A DNA stretch of 64,000 nucleotides from UKL13-3 sp044353855 (GTDB lineage Bacteria > Bacteroidota > Bacteroidia > UKL13-3): the NCBI GenBank assembly GCA_044353855.1, contig JBILBF010000002.1, positions 310,001 to 374,000 of the forward strand. The letters run 5' to 3'. Within the stretch, counting starts at the first letter, position 1, and every line of letters begins with the position of its first letter. Below are positions 17,060 through 25,634 of the stretch, in pieces. The translations under genes were made by a program, and so were the position numbers. Under the pieces are notes generated by a model that did not search any database, was not told where the DNA came from, and saw nothing but the letters and a program-made list of their open reading frames with translations.

Positions 17060-18182
17060 AATCTTAATTATCGGACCTGCATATCCTTTGCGAGGTGGTC
17101 TTGCTACCTATAACGAACGATTAGCTCGTGAGTTTATCGCTCTTGGCCATCAATGCGAAATTGCTAGCTTCTCCCTTCAATACCCATCTTTATTGTTTCC
17201 TGGTAAAACTCAGTATTCAACGGATGCACCACCTGATGGAATTACTATTCATTCAATTATACATTCCATCAATCCGTTCAATTGGTTTGCAGTAGGAAAA
17301 AAAATCAAGTCTCAACAGTATGACATTGTCATTTTTAGGTATTGGATGAGTTTTATGGCACCAGCTTTGGGAACAATTGCTAGACTCATAAAAGCCAATA
17401 AGCACACCAAGATTATTGCTATAACAGATAATATCATACCACACGAACGTAAATTTTTTGATTCAGTTTTAACACATTATTTTTTATCTGCATGTGATGG
17501 ATTTTTAACAATGTCACATTCGGTATTGGATCAATTAAAAAAATTGAATCATTATAAACCATCAACCTATGTGGCACATCCCATGTATGATATGTTTGGT
17601 GAAGCAAAAACGAAAGAAGAAGCAAGACAAGAACTAAACATTCATGCTAGCGATAAAGTATTGCTATTTTTTGGCTTTATTCGAAAATACAAAGGGTTGC
17701 ATTTGTTGTTAGAGGCAATGGCTGACGAGCGTGTTAAAAAATTAAATTGTAAATTAATTGTTGCTGGCGAATTTTATGAAGATGCAAAACCTTACTTAGA
17801 TCAGATTGAACAATTGGGATTAACAGAAACGGTCATCTTAAGCAATGATTTTATTCCAAATAATGAGGTTTCAACTTATTTTGGTGCTGCCGATGTTGTG
17901 ATTCAAACATACTTAAATGCTACTCAAAGTGGCGTTACACAAATAGCTTATTTCTATAATAAACCCATGATTGTAACCAATGTGGGAGGGCTAGCAGAGT
18001 TGATTCCGGACAATAAGGTAGGGTTTGTTGTTGGCGTAAACAAAACAGCAATTGCCGATGCTATTCTACAGTTTTACACCGAACAAAAAGAAGCGGATTT
18101 TATCGAAAACATCATCATTGAAAAACAAAAATTTACATGGAGTTATTTATGTAGCGAATTGCTAAAATTAACCAATGTCTGA
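17052..18182 (+). CDS. GT4 family glycosyltransferase
   Basis: A 376-residue GT-B fold glycosyltransferase. The N-terminus 'ILIIGPAYPLRGGLATYNERL' is the acceptor-side glycine loop; the C-terminal half has 'VLLFFGFIRKYKGLHLLLEA' and the donor-binding 'AADVVIQTYLNATQSGVTQIA', with the Glu position of EX7E partly altered. The start codon is TTG at 17052, inside the end of the preceding gene; no nearer ATG gives a full N-terminal beta strand. The downstream glycosyltransferase overlaps it by eight bases. Confidence 0.9.
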   Translation: MSKILIIGPAYPLRGGLATYNERLAREFIALGHQCEIASFSLQYPSLLFPGKTQYSTDAPPDGITIHSIIHSINPFNWFAVGKKIKSQQYDIVIFRYWMSFMAPALGTIARLIKANKHTKIIAITDNIIPHERKFFDSVLTHYFLSACDGFLTMSHSVLDQLKKLNHYKPSTYVAHPMYDMFGEAKTKEEARQELNIHASDKVLLFFGFIRKYKGLHLLLEAMADERVKKLNCKLIVAGEFYEDAKPYLDQIEQLGLTETVILSNDFIPNNEVSTYFGAADVVIQTYLNATQSGVTQIAYFYNKPMIVTNVGGLAELIPDNKVGFVVGVNKTAIADAILQFYTEQKEADFIENIIIEKQKFTWSYLCSELLKLTNV

Positions 18183-19311
18183 AACCCAATCACGTATAAA
18201 AATTTGTCATTTTGCTAGTGTTCATTCCACTAATGACACACGCGTATTTCACCGTGAATGTGTTACATTAGCTACCTATTTTGATGTTACCCTCATTGGA
18301 ATTGGCACTAAAAGTTGTGTTCAAAACGGTGTAAACATCATAGCTTTACCCAAGCCCAAAAATAGATTAATGCGCATACTGTTTACTACACAAAAGGCAT
18401 ACAAAATAGCCTTGCAACAAGATGCAAAAATCTATCATTTTCACGACCCTGAACTTATTCCTTTTGCATTGCTGCTAAAATGGAAAGGCAAAAAGGTAAT
18501 CTATGATATTCATGAAAATGTTACAGAAAGCTTAAAGGCAAAAAAATGGTTACCCTTTAAATTTTTATTTATTGGATTGTATTTAGTTTTTGATTGGATT
18601 GCAGCATCTAATTTCGAACTTATCCTTGCAGAAAAAGCTTACATACCTGTTTATAAAAAAAGATACCCCACTAAACCTATTTGGTTACTTGAAAACTTTG
18701 CCCCTATTAAACTTTTGGAACCTTTTAAACAAGTAAACAGAGGTAACGTATCGAATGATATTTTTTATATGGGTTCATTTGATCATGTATACAACTATGT
18801 ACAAATGTTGGAAGCAACTTACTTGCTCATGAAAAAAGGATGGACAGGCAAATTAATTATTATTGGCTGGGTTAGTAAACAGATAAAAGAGGAAATGGAA
18901 ACATTGAATTTTTATACTGAACTAAAACCCCAACTTGAATTTAAGGGTTACCAGGAAATAAGTAATGGTTATTTATTTTCACAAAAATGTAAAGTTGGAT
19001 TTTGTTTTGTGTCAAATAATGTGAATACCCGAGACTCCATTCCTCGTAAATTATATGAATACATGTGCATAGGATTGCCCATTATCAGTTCTAATTTTCC
19101 TACTTATAATCAATTTATTGATACACTCAAAATAGGTATTTGTGTCGATTCGAATAACCCAAAAGATATTGCAGAAAAGACATGGGCATTGTTACATAAT
19201 GCTGAACAACTTAATCAATTTGCACAACAGGAAATCAAAGCATCAGAACAAGAGTATAATTGGGAAAATCAAGAATATAAATTACTGGATATATATAAAA
19301 CCCTTAGTTAG
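18175..19311 (+). CDS. Glycosyltransferase, GT4-like
   Basis: A 378-residue GT-B glycosyltransferase, last gene of the DUF4199-GT2-GT4-GT operon. It has 'HFASVHSTNDTRVFHREC' at the N-terminus, 'YHFHDPELIPFALLLKWKGK' and 'KVIYDIHENV' in the acceptor domain, and 'RDSIPRKLYEYMCIGLPII' (donor-side P-x-K-x-x-E) in the C-terminal domain. These are standard features of Bacteroidota cell-surface glycan transferases. The sugar and acceptor are unknown. Its stop overlaps the 3' end of a convergent DinB pseudogene by eight bases. Confidence 0.9.
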   Translation: MSETQSRIKICHFASVHSTNDTRVFHRECVTLATYFDVTLIGIGTKSCVQNGVNIIALPKPKNRLMRILFTTQKAYKIALQQDAKIYHFHDPELIPFALLLKWKGKKVIYDIHENVTESLKAKKWLPFKFLFIGLYLVFDWIAASNFELILAEKAYIPVYKKRYPTKPIWLLENFAPIKLLEPFKQVNRGNVSNDIFYMGSFDHVYNYVQMLEATYLLMKKGWTGKLIIIGWVSKQIKEEMETLNFYTELKPQLEFKGYQEISNGYLFSQKCKVGFCFVSNNVNTRDSIPRKLYEYMCIGLPIISSNFPTYNQFIDTLKIGICVDSNNPKDIAEKTWALLHNAEQLNQFAQQEIKASEQEYNWENQEYKLLDIYKTLS

Positions 19312-19747
19312 CAATAAGTATTCGGTGGTAATTGATTTGACCTAAATGGTATTGAAAGTGTAACAAAAACTGATAGAGATACCAAGCAGCAGTATGTTTT
19401 CCCAAAAAATCAAAAGTGTATTCTTTCTCCAATACATTTTCCGTAATTGTAGGTAGTACTCTTTGCACCGTTGATTGCGATTCATATATCATCACTACCA
19501 ACTCACGCTTCGATAACGCTTTTGTACCAGAATCTTCACCCCTATTACGCATATAGTCTGTATCGCCAAAAATAGAACCAATAACACGATGCAAGTTTCC
19601 AATTACATGCAAACACAAATTTTAGCCCCTATTGCTGATACCTTGTTTAAGCTCCCACATTAAATTATTATTTGGATACAATTGAATCTCTTTCTGTATT
19701 TTTTAAATTTCACGAAGATATTCTTCGGTATAATAAGCCATATTCAT
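19304..19747 (-). pseudogene. DinB-like (DUF1572) gene with two in-frame stop codons
   Basis: Reading the minus strand from the ATG at 19747, a single frame encodes a DinB-superfamily protein (four-helix bundle, metal-binding): 'MAYYTEEYLREI', stop, 'KIQKEIQLYPNNNLMWEL', 'KQGISNRG', stop, 'NLCLHVIGNLHRVIGSIFG', then 'RNRGEDSGTKALSKREL'. The two TAA codons lie at 19703-19705 and 19622-19624. There is no frameshift; the remaining codons are coherent over 148 codons. Intact relatives have a GISNSxGNLCLH-like segment and the conserved HxxGNLxH histidines; here the second His is present. Only the 104 codons after the second stop are open. I call it a decayed gene. Confidence 0.75.
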
Positions 19748-19905
19748 GTTAGTAGATATTACAATACAGATATTTAGTGCTTTAATTTATAGTTGGTTTA
19801 AAGTTTGATATACTTTTTTAAGGATTGGTATCTCAATTTACGGTTTAAAATCATATCCCTTTTATCTTTATTATTACATAACTATCAGTAGCTAATTGCA
19901 TTAAA

Positions 19906-21351
19906 CTACAACTTAACACACACATTTTTAGTTTCAGTAAAAAACCGCAACGCTTCTAAACCTCCTTCGCGTCCTACACCACTATTTTTTACTCCTCCAA
20001 ATGGTGTACGTAAATCGCGAAGCAACCAGCAATTAATCCATACAATTCCTGCCTTAATTTGAGCAGCCATTGTATGAGCTCGTGTCAGGTTTTCGGTCCA
20101 AACGATACTCGCCAAACCATACTCAGTTGAGTTGGCCATCATCAATACTTCTTCATCCGTATCAAATGGTGTAAGTGTTACAACTGGCCCAAATATTTCT
20201 TCTTGGTTGGTTCGGCAATCATAGGCCAATCCTTCAATTATGGTTGGTTCAATAAACCAGCCATTAGCGCATCTGCCTTCAGGTTTAACAGCTTTACCAC
20301 CACACAATATTGTACCACCTTCTTGTTTGGACAGTTCAATATAACTGAGTACTTTTTCGAAGTGCATTTGGCTCACAATTGCTCCTGTTTTGGTTGTTGC
20401 AATAAGTGGGTCGCCAACTATTAATTCTGTTTTTACTTTAGTAACAAATGCTTTTTTAAACTTTTCATAAATAGGTCTTTCAACAAAAATGCGCGAACCA
20501 CATAAACAAATTTCACCTTGATTTAAAAATGAAGACCGTATGGTTTCAGCAAGCATTTTGTCAAAATCACAATCAGCAAAAATGATATTGGGATTTTTAC
20601 CTCCTAACTCTAATGATAGTTTTTTAAACATAGGCGCTGCAACTCTTGCAATCTCTGCACCTGTTTTGGTACCACCCGTAAATGATATAGCTTTAATACC
20701 AGGATGAACAGTAATTGCACTACCCACTTTGTGCCCAAGGCCATGCACTATATTCAATACCCCTTTGGGTAATCCTGCTTCAATACAAATTTCCGAAAGT
20801 AAAAAGGCAGTCATTGGCGTCACTTCCGAAGGTTTTGCTACCACACAATTTCCAGTAGCTATTGCAGGAGCAATTTTCCATGTAAATAAATACAAGGGCA
20901 AATTCCAAGGAGAAATACATCCCACAACACCAATGGGAGTTCGCGTTGTGTAATTAATTGCATGGTTGCCAATTGGATGAGCTTCACTTGAAAAATGTTC
21001 AATGGCTGTTCCAAAAAAACGAATATTGCTAATAGCTCTTGGCATTTCTCCATTTTGGGATAACCACAAGGGTTTTCCTTGGTCAATTGTTTCCGCTTCG
21101 GCAAACTTATCTATATTCTTTTCTATTAACTCAGCAATGCGCAACATTATTCGACTGCGCTTTTCAGTTGAGGTATTGCTCCATTCATCAAACGCAGCTT
21201 CTGCAGCTTGGTATGCAAGTTCAACATCTCGTTCATCACTATCAGGGCATAAGGAATATACTTCACCTACAGAAGGATTATAATTATCCATAAACTGCTT
21301 AGACAGTGGTTCTATCAAAGCACCATTTATATAATTGAGCATTTTTAACAT
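19906..21351 (-). CDS. Aldehyde dehydrogenase, ALDH8A1 / 2-aminomuconate-semialdehyde dehydrogenase-like
   Basis: A 481-residue NAD(P)-dependent aldehyde dehydrogenase. Catalytic Glu is in 'LSLELGGKNPNI', catalytic Cys in 'LNQGEICLCGSRIFVE', and the cofactor region in 'ISPWNLPLYLFTWKIAPA' and 'SFTGGTKTGAEIAR'. The C-terminal signature 'INCWLLRDLRTPFGGVKNSG' is characteristic of the subgroup with ALDH8A1 and 2-aminomuconate/2-hydroxymuconate semialdehyde dehydrogenases, so a role in aromatic or tryptophan (kynurenine) catabolism is likely but not proven. No other pathway gene is next to it. Two ATGs (21351, 21342) are equally plausible. Confidence 0.92.
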   Translation of the reverse strand: MLKMLNYINGALIEPLSKQFMDNYNPSVGEVYSLCPDSDERDVELAYQAAEAAFDEWSNTSTEKRSRIMLRIAELIEKNIDKFAEAETIDQGKPLWLSQNGEMPRAISNIRFFGTAIEHFSSEAHPIGNHAINYTTRTPIGVVGCISPWNLPLYLFTWKIAPAIATGNCVVAKPSEVTPMTAFLLSEICIEAGLPKGVLNIVHGLGHKVGSAITVHPGIKAISFTGGTKTGAEIARVAAPMFKKLSLELGGKNPNIIFADCDFDKMLAETIRSSFLNQGEICLCGSRIFVERPIYEKFKKAFVTKVKTELIVGDPLIATTKTGAIVSQMHFEKVLSYIELSKQEGGTILCGGKAVKPEGRCANGWFIEPTIIEGLAYDCRTNQEEIFGPVVTLTPFDTDEEVLMMANSTEYGLASIVWTENLTRAHTMAAQIKAGIVWINCWLLRDLRTPFGGVKNSGVGREGGLEALRFFTETKNVCVKL

Positions 21352-21527
21352 AAAGCGAAAGTATGGAACAATTTGAGAATGGGAAATGATTTTTACTTGT
21401 AAAGGCGAAATTGGTACAGTAGTTATTGGGCTTAGTGTAAAGTCAATATTTAATGTTTATATAAAAACACAAAGCCATAGAAGCATAAAATCAAAAAGCT
21501 ATATTCGTTTCAAGAAAAAAAGCAAAT

Positions 21528-21899
21528 ATGAAAATTCGCATAAAAGGAAATTCTATTCGTATACGACTTACCAAATCAGAAGTGGATATATTTGGATCCA
21601 AAGGTTTTATTGAAGAACATACTGAATTTGGAACAACTCAACTCTCTTATGCTTTAAAACAAAACAATCAACCAAGCATGAGTGCTGTATTTGAAAACAA
21701 TAAAGTTACCGTTTTGATGCCAACTGTATGGGCAGAAGAATGGCTTGCAACTGAGCGTGTGGGGTATGAAAACAATATTCCTTTACTCAATGGAAAAGAA
21801 TTGTATGTGTTAGTGGAAAAAGATTTTGTATGCTTAGATAATACCACCGAAGACCAAAGCGATAATTACCCGAATCCAATGGCTGAATTTCATCAATAG
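21528..21899 (+). CDS. Conserved small protein, Bacteroidota (DUF7009-like)
   Basis: A 123-residue soluble protein beginning 'MKIRIKGNSIRIRLTKSEVD' and ending with an acidic tail 'CLDNTTEDQSDNYPNPMAEF'. It has beta-rich character and no signal or membrane segment. I recognise the pattern as a conserved Bacteroidota family, perhaps DUF7009, without a known function. It converges on nth, whose 3' end is two bases away. Confidence 0.7.
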   Translation: MKIRIKGNSIRIRLTKSEVDIFGSKGFIEEHTEFGTTQLSYALKQNNQPSMSAVFENNKVTVLMPTVWAEEWLATERVGYENNIPLLNGKELYVLVEKDFVCLDNTTEDQSDNYPNPMAEFHQ

Positions 21900-21901
21900 T
21901 T

Positions 21902-22537
21902 TTACTCTTTTTTATACGACTTGCAAAAAAAGCTTAAAGCACAGTCAGAGCATTTAGGATTGCGTGCCAAACAAACATACCTTCCGTGTAAAATTAGCCA
22001 ATGGTGAGCAACGGCAATATGTTCAGTTGGAATATATTTTACGAGTTGTTCTTCAGCTTGTTTGGGTGTGGTTGCTTTTAATGTTAACCCTAACCTTGCC
22101 GAAACCCGAAACACATGCGTATCTACAGCCATTGCGGGTTGGTTAAACACAACTGATGCAATAACATTTGCCGTTTTGCGTCCCACGCCCGGCAACTTCA
22201 CCAACTCATCAATGCTCGAAGGAATATCGCTATTAAAATCGGTTACTAACATTTGCCCTAAACCTATTAAATGCTTAGCTTTATTATTTGGATAACTAAT
22301 GCTTCGGATAAGCGCAAACACATCCTCAAACTCAGCTTTAGCTAATGTTTGGGGAGTAGGATATTGTTTAAATAATTTGGGTGTAGTTAGATTTACTCGC
22401 TTATCAGTACACTGTGCCGAAAGTACAACAGCTACTAATAATTGATAAGGATTTTCGTAATAAAGTTCTGTTTCAGCTTCGGGTTGGTGTTGCGAAAAGT
22501 ATTGGATAAAATGTTCGTATCGTTCTTTTCGAGTCAT
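21902..22537 (-). CDS. nth: Endonuclease III
   Basis: Bifunctional DNA glycosylase/AP lyase of base-excision repair that removes oxidised pyrimidines. The 211-residue protein has the helix-hairpin-helix 'LPGVGRKTANVIASVVF' with the catalytic Lys, the catalytic Asp in 'AVDTHVFRVSARLGL', and the C-terminal 4Fe-4S loop C-x6-C-x2-C-x5-C in 'CLARNPKCSDCALSFFC'. Length is normal. The start ATG lies two bases after the stop of a small membrane protein gene on the same strand. Confidence 0.96.
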   Translation of the reverse strand: MTRKERYEHFIQYFSQHQPEAETELYYENPYQLLVAVVLSAQCTDKRVNLTTPKLFKQYPTPQTLAKAEFEDVFALIRSISYPNNKAKHLIGLGQMLVTDFNSDIPSSIDELVKLPGVGRKTANVIASVVFNQPAMAVDTHVFRVSARLGLTLKATTPKQAEEQLVKYIPTEHIAVAHHWLILHGRYVCLARNPKCSDCALSFFCKSYKKE

Positions 22538-22539
22538 TA

Positions 22540-22725
22540 TTAAAATAGGCTTTTAATTGCCTCAGCTCCAAAAATAAAAATGGCAATCCAAATAAGCCCT
22601 TTTACTAAAAAAAAGATGAACCCAGCAAATCCCAAACGCTTGATCCAAACCATCATTCCTTTTCGTTGCTTATGAGGAACTGGGCATTCAAGTGGTTTAT
22701 CTGTTGATCGTTCTACCGTTTTCAT
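22540..22725 (-). CDS. Small single-span membrane protein
   Basis: A 61-residue protein with a basic, Pro/Cys-containing N-terminus ('ECPVPHKQRKGMMVWIKRL') and a long hydrophobic helix 'GFAGFIFFLVKGLIWIAIFI'. It probably sits in the inner membrane with the N-terminus in the cytoplasm. It lies two bases upstream of nth and is likely cotranscribed. I recognise no specific function; related small membrane proteins are common in Bacteroidota next to nth or alaS. Confidence 0.65.
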   Translation of the reverse strand: MKTVERSTDKPLECPVPHKQRKGMMVWIKRLGFAGFIFFLVKGLIWIAIFIFGAEAIKSLF

Positions 22726-23084
22726 TTATTGCCAATTGAACTGCAAGTTTAGCTTATATTTAGATGTATACAAAACACAATACGCTGGTTAAAGTTTTGA
22801 GAATTAAAAAATAATTACCCATCTTTAGCTAAGCATCATATAAATCTGACAACAATGCAATTTGTCAAAAAAAAACAAGCACTATTTAAACTACTGTTTA
22901 TGAAAAAGATAATTGAAAGTACTCATACCGAAACAAAATGAATACTTAATGAACCTGTTAAAAGTCCGTTTTGAGCAAAACAAAATCGATTACATGGTAT
23001 GAGATGCAAAACAAACAAAAATTAAACCCTACTAACATATAGTCTCTCCATAAAATGGAAGAAACGGGAGAATCTGTCATTTTA

Positions 23085-23107
23085 AAGTGGCCTTGCCGGG
23101 AATCGAA
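23085..23107 (-). repeat. Copy of the tRNA-Arg(CCG) 3' end
   Basis: The 23 bases at 23085-23107 (AAGTGGCCTTGCC... to ...CGAA) are identical to 23234-23256, which span the flank, acceptor stem and T-arm of the tRNA-Arg gene at 23237-23308. The similarity stops sharply at 23107, where a hairpin begins. This resembles a tRNA remnant or an attachment-site-like direct repeat, but only ~126 bases lie between copies. Confidence 0.8.
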
Positions 23108-23145
23108 TGGCGAGGTTTACTCGCCATGACGAGCTTGCCTCGTCA
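23107..23145. repeat. Two tandem hairpins
   Basis: ATGGCGAG (23107-23114) pairs perfectly with CTCGCCAT (23120-23127) around a five-base loop. Immediately after, sharing the T at 23127, TGACGAG (23127-23133) pairs with CTCGTCA (23139-23145), again with a five-base loop. The two stems share a CGAG/CTCG core and are more GC-rich than the surroundings, like a small mobile repeat. No T run follows, so they are poor terminator candidates. Confidence 0.75.
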
Positions 23146-23236
23146 CCTGACTTCTTTATGCTTTTCAATAACTATTTTTTAAATCTTCAGTATTTAAATT
23201 CTTTAACTTTCACTCAAGAATCATTACTATGTTAAG

Positions 23237-23308
23237 TGGCCTTGCCGGGAATCGAACCTGGATCGAGAGCTTCGGAAACTCTAGTACTATCCATTGTACT
23301 ACAAGGCC
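23237..23308 (-). tRNA. tRNA-Arg (anticodon CCG)
   Basis: Minus-strand cloverleaf of 72 bases. The acceptor GGCCTTG pairs with CAAGGCC with discriminator A; the D-arm is GTAC/GTAC; the anticodon stem AGAGT/GCTCT encloses TTCCGAA, giving anticodon CCG (codon CGG); the T-arm is CCAGG/CCCGG with loop TTCGATT. One A-C mismatch occurs in the middle of the T-stem. The 3' CCA is not encoded. Confidence 0.93.
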
Positions 23309-23325
23309 ATATCACAAATATACAT

Positions 23326-23358
23326 AAAAAAGCCATCAGCTTAATGTTGATGGCTTTT
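23326..23358 (-). terminator. Terminator between the two tRNA-Arg genes
   Basis: TGATGGCTTTT (23348-23358) pairs with AAAAGCCATCA (23328-23338), an 11-bp stem with a nine-base loop; on the minus strand it ends in a run of six T (23331-23326). It lies just past tRNA-Arg(TCT) in the direction of transcription and would end that transcript before tRNA-Arg(CCG). Confidence 0.8.
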
Positions 23359-23362
23359 AGTG

Positions 23363-23436
23363 TAGTCCCAGCTGGACTCGAACCAGCGGCCTACGGTTTA
23401 GAAAACCGTTGCTCTATCCAGCTGAGCTATAGGACC
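23363..23436 (-). tRNA. tRNA-Arg (anticodon TCT)
   Basis: Minus-strand cloverleaf of 74 bases. The acceptor GGTCCTA pairs with TGGGACT (with G-U pairs), discriminator A; the D-arm is GCTC/GAGC; the anticodon stem ACGGT/ACCGT encloses TTTCTAA, giving anticodon TCT (codons AGA/AGG); the T-arm GCTGG/CCAGC is perfect with loop TTCGAGT. CCA is not encoded. Confidence 0.96.
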
Positions 23437-23667
23437 ATTTTGTTGATTTGTTTTTTCATGAGCTTTAAATCGTTGCTCATTTGTTTTTATTCAAAAACAA
23501 TCTGGAATGGTTGTGAATAAACTGAAATATTGACTATTTCAGGGGTGCAAATAAAATTAAAAAAATGATGTGAGGCAAATTTATTCTCAAAATAGAAAAT
23601 ATGATTGGGTAATTGCTTTTGTACAAGCCCAAAAAAATGGTATTTTTACCCCACCAATACCATAAAC

Positions 23668-25590
23668 ATGATTCCTCGTAGCAAAATAGATGAAATAGTA
23701 GATGCCGCTCATATTGAAGATGTGATTGGTGGGTATATTTCTTTAAAAAAGAGAGGTTCGAGTATGCAGGGTCTTTGTCCGTTTCATAATGAAAAAACGC
23801 CCTCATTCAATGTTTCACCATCAAAAGGTATTTATAAATGTTTTGGCTGTGGTAAGGCGGGTAATGCAGTAAACTTTATTATGGAATACGAGCATTTGGA
23901 GTACATCCCTGCGCTTCAATTTTTAGCTGAAAAATACCGAATTGAATGGCCAGAGCGTGAAATAAGCAGTGAAGAACTAGCAGCTGAAAAACAACTCAAA
24001 AGTGAACGAGAGTCGCTCCAAATAATTAACAACTATGCTGAAACGTTTTTTGCCAACACCTTATTAAATGATGAAGAAGGACAAACAATAGGTTTATCTT
24101 ATTTTGAAGAAAGAGGATTTAGACCCGAAACCATTGAAAAATTTAAACTGGGATACAGCAAAGAAAGCTGGGATCATTTTACACAAACTGCCATAGAACA
24201 GGGTTTTAATATTGAGTTACTCAAAAAAAGTGGACTCGTAAAACAAAGTGAACAAGGTAAACAATATGATGCTTACAGAGGTCGGGTTATGTTTACTATT
24301 CATTCATTGAGTGGAAAGCCAATTGCCTTTGCTGGACGTTTTTTAAAAAATGACCCTAAAAGTCCTAAGTATGTAAACTCTCCTGAAACTGAACTATACC
24401 ATAAAAGCAACGAACTATACGGATTGTATTTTGCCCGAACTGCTATTAGCAAAGCCGGTTTTGTATATTTGGTAGAAGGGTATACAGATGTAATAAGCAT
24501 GCACCAATCAGGTGTTGAAAATGTAGTTGCTTCTTCAGGGACATCACTGACCGAAAATCAAATTAAACTCATTAAACGATTTACAGATGATGTGTGCGTA
24601 TTGTATGATGGTGATGCAGCTGGTATCAAAGCTTCATTACGCGGAATTGATATGTTGTTGGAAGGTGGGCTCAATGTAAAAACAGTTTTATTTCCTGATG
24701 GAGAAGACCCCGATAGTTATTGTAAAAAACAAGGACCTGTAGCTTTTCAAACATTCTTAGACTCCAATAAAAAGGATTTTATCTTATTTAAAACTTCTTT
24801 ATTGGCCGAAGATGCCGGAAATGACCCCATTAAAAAAGCCCAATTGATTCGGGAAATTGTTGCAAGTATTAGCAAAATACCCGATGCATTTAAGCGAATG
24901 GGTTTTATCAAAGAAACAGGTCGGATTTTACAAGTTGATGAGCAATTGCTTATAACCGAATCGAACCGTTTACTCAGAAACAAATTATCTGCTGAGGCTA
25001 AAACAGACATATTAAAACCTGAAACTGAAATAGGTTATGAAGAAGAGCTTCGTGTTTTATTAGATGTTCAACATCATGACTATCAAGAAAAAGATATTGT
25101 TCGTGTATTGCTTCAATATGCCAACCTACCTTTTGAAGGCTATAAAAATGTTACACATTATATTTTACATGAACTAAGCGAGGATGAAGTTGAAATTGAA
25201 AATGCAACCATTTTGGAAATTATGCATCATTTTGAAAAGCAAGTTGATAACGAAACAATAGATATACAAGGATTGGTGCAACATGAGGATGCTAAAGTGA
25301 GCAATATGATAGCTGACATTTTATCTCAAAACATGGAAATTAGTCCAAACTGGACTAAAAAATTTGATATTCTTATTGATGAACCAGGGTCTAATTTTAT
25401 TGTGGATATTGAGTCGGCAATTGCAAGACTGAAACTCAAACATGTAGAAAAAATGATTAGCCACAACCAAAATGAGTTTAATAAAATAGTTAATGATTTA
25501 GAGTTGGAGGCCGTCATAAAAGTACACCAGCATTTACTTGAAATGCGGAGTAAACTAACCGAAAGATATGGTACAGTGATACTAAAATAG
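23668..25590 (+). CDS. dnaG: DNA primase
   Basis: Synthesises RNA primers at the replication fork. I start at the ATG at 23668 ('MIPRSKIDEIVDAAHIEDVI'), giving 640 residues, typical of DnaG; the frame is open to 23605. The CHC2 zinc site is Cys37, His40, Cys58, Cys61 ('CPFHNEKTPSF', 'KCFGCGKAG'). The catalytic Toprim domain has 'LVEGYTDVISMHQSGV' and 'LYDGDAAGIKA'. The remaining ~230 residues are the DnaB-interacting helical domain. It is transcribed divergently from the tRNA-Arg genes and stands outside the usual rpsU-dnaG-rpoD arrangement. Confidence 0.97.
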   Translation: MIPRSKIDEIVDAAHIEDVIGGYISLKKRGSSMQGLCPFHNEKTPSFNVSPSKGIYKCFGCGKAGNAVNFIMEYEHLEYIPALQFLAEKYRIEWPEREISSEELAAEKQLKSERESLQIINNYAETFFANTLLNDEEGQTIGLSYFEERGFRPETIEKFKLGYSKESWDHFTQTAIEQGFNIELLKKSGLVKQSEQGKQYDAYRGRVMFTIHSLSGKPIAFAGRFLKNDPKSPKYVNSPETELYHKSNELYGLYFARTAISKAGFVYLVEGYTDVISMHQSGVENVVASSGTSLTENQIKLIKRFTDDVCVLYDGDAAGIKASLRGIDMLLEGGLNVKTVLFPDGEDPDSYCKKQGPVAFQTFLDSNKKDFILFKTSLLAEDAGNDPIKKAQLIREIVASISKIPDAFKRMGFIKETGRILQVDEQLLITESNRLLRNKLSAEAKTDILKPETEIGYEEELRVLLDVQHHDYQEKDIVRVLLQYANLPFEGYKNVTHYILHELSEDEVEIENATILEIMHHFEKQVDNETIDIQGLVQHEDAKVSNMIADILSQNMEISPNWTKKFDILIDEPGSNFIVDIESAIARLKLKHVEKMISHNQNEFNKIVNDLELEAVIKVHQHLLEMRSKLTERYGTVILK

Positions 25591-25634
25591 GAATATACTT
25601 GAAAAGTAAATAATTTTGCATTGTTACACACTCC

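Larger units (their letters stand above)
22726..23236. other. Gene-poor, AT-rich interval before tRNA-Arg
   Basis: About 510 bases without a credible gene. The longest notable frame is a 28-codon ATG frame at 22855-22941 ending TETK, with no supporting signal. From 23085 it holds a copy of a tRNA-Arg 3' end and two tandem hairpins, described separately. I see no transposase, repeat array or clear promoter. Confidence 0.6.

Noticed and set aside
22855..22941. 28-codon frame in the gene-poor interval
   Set aside because: No ribosome site, no recognisable motif and low-complexity Lys/Phe-rich content; likely chance.
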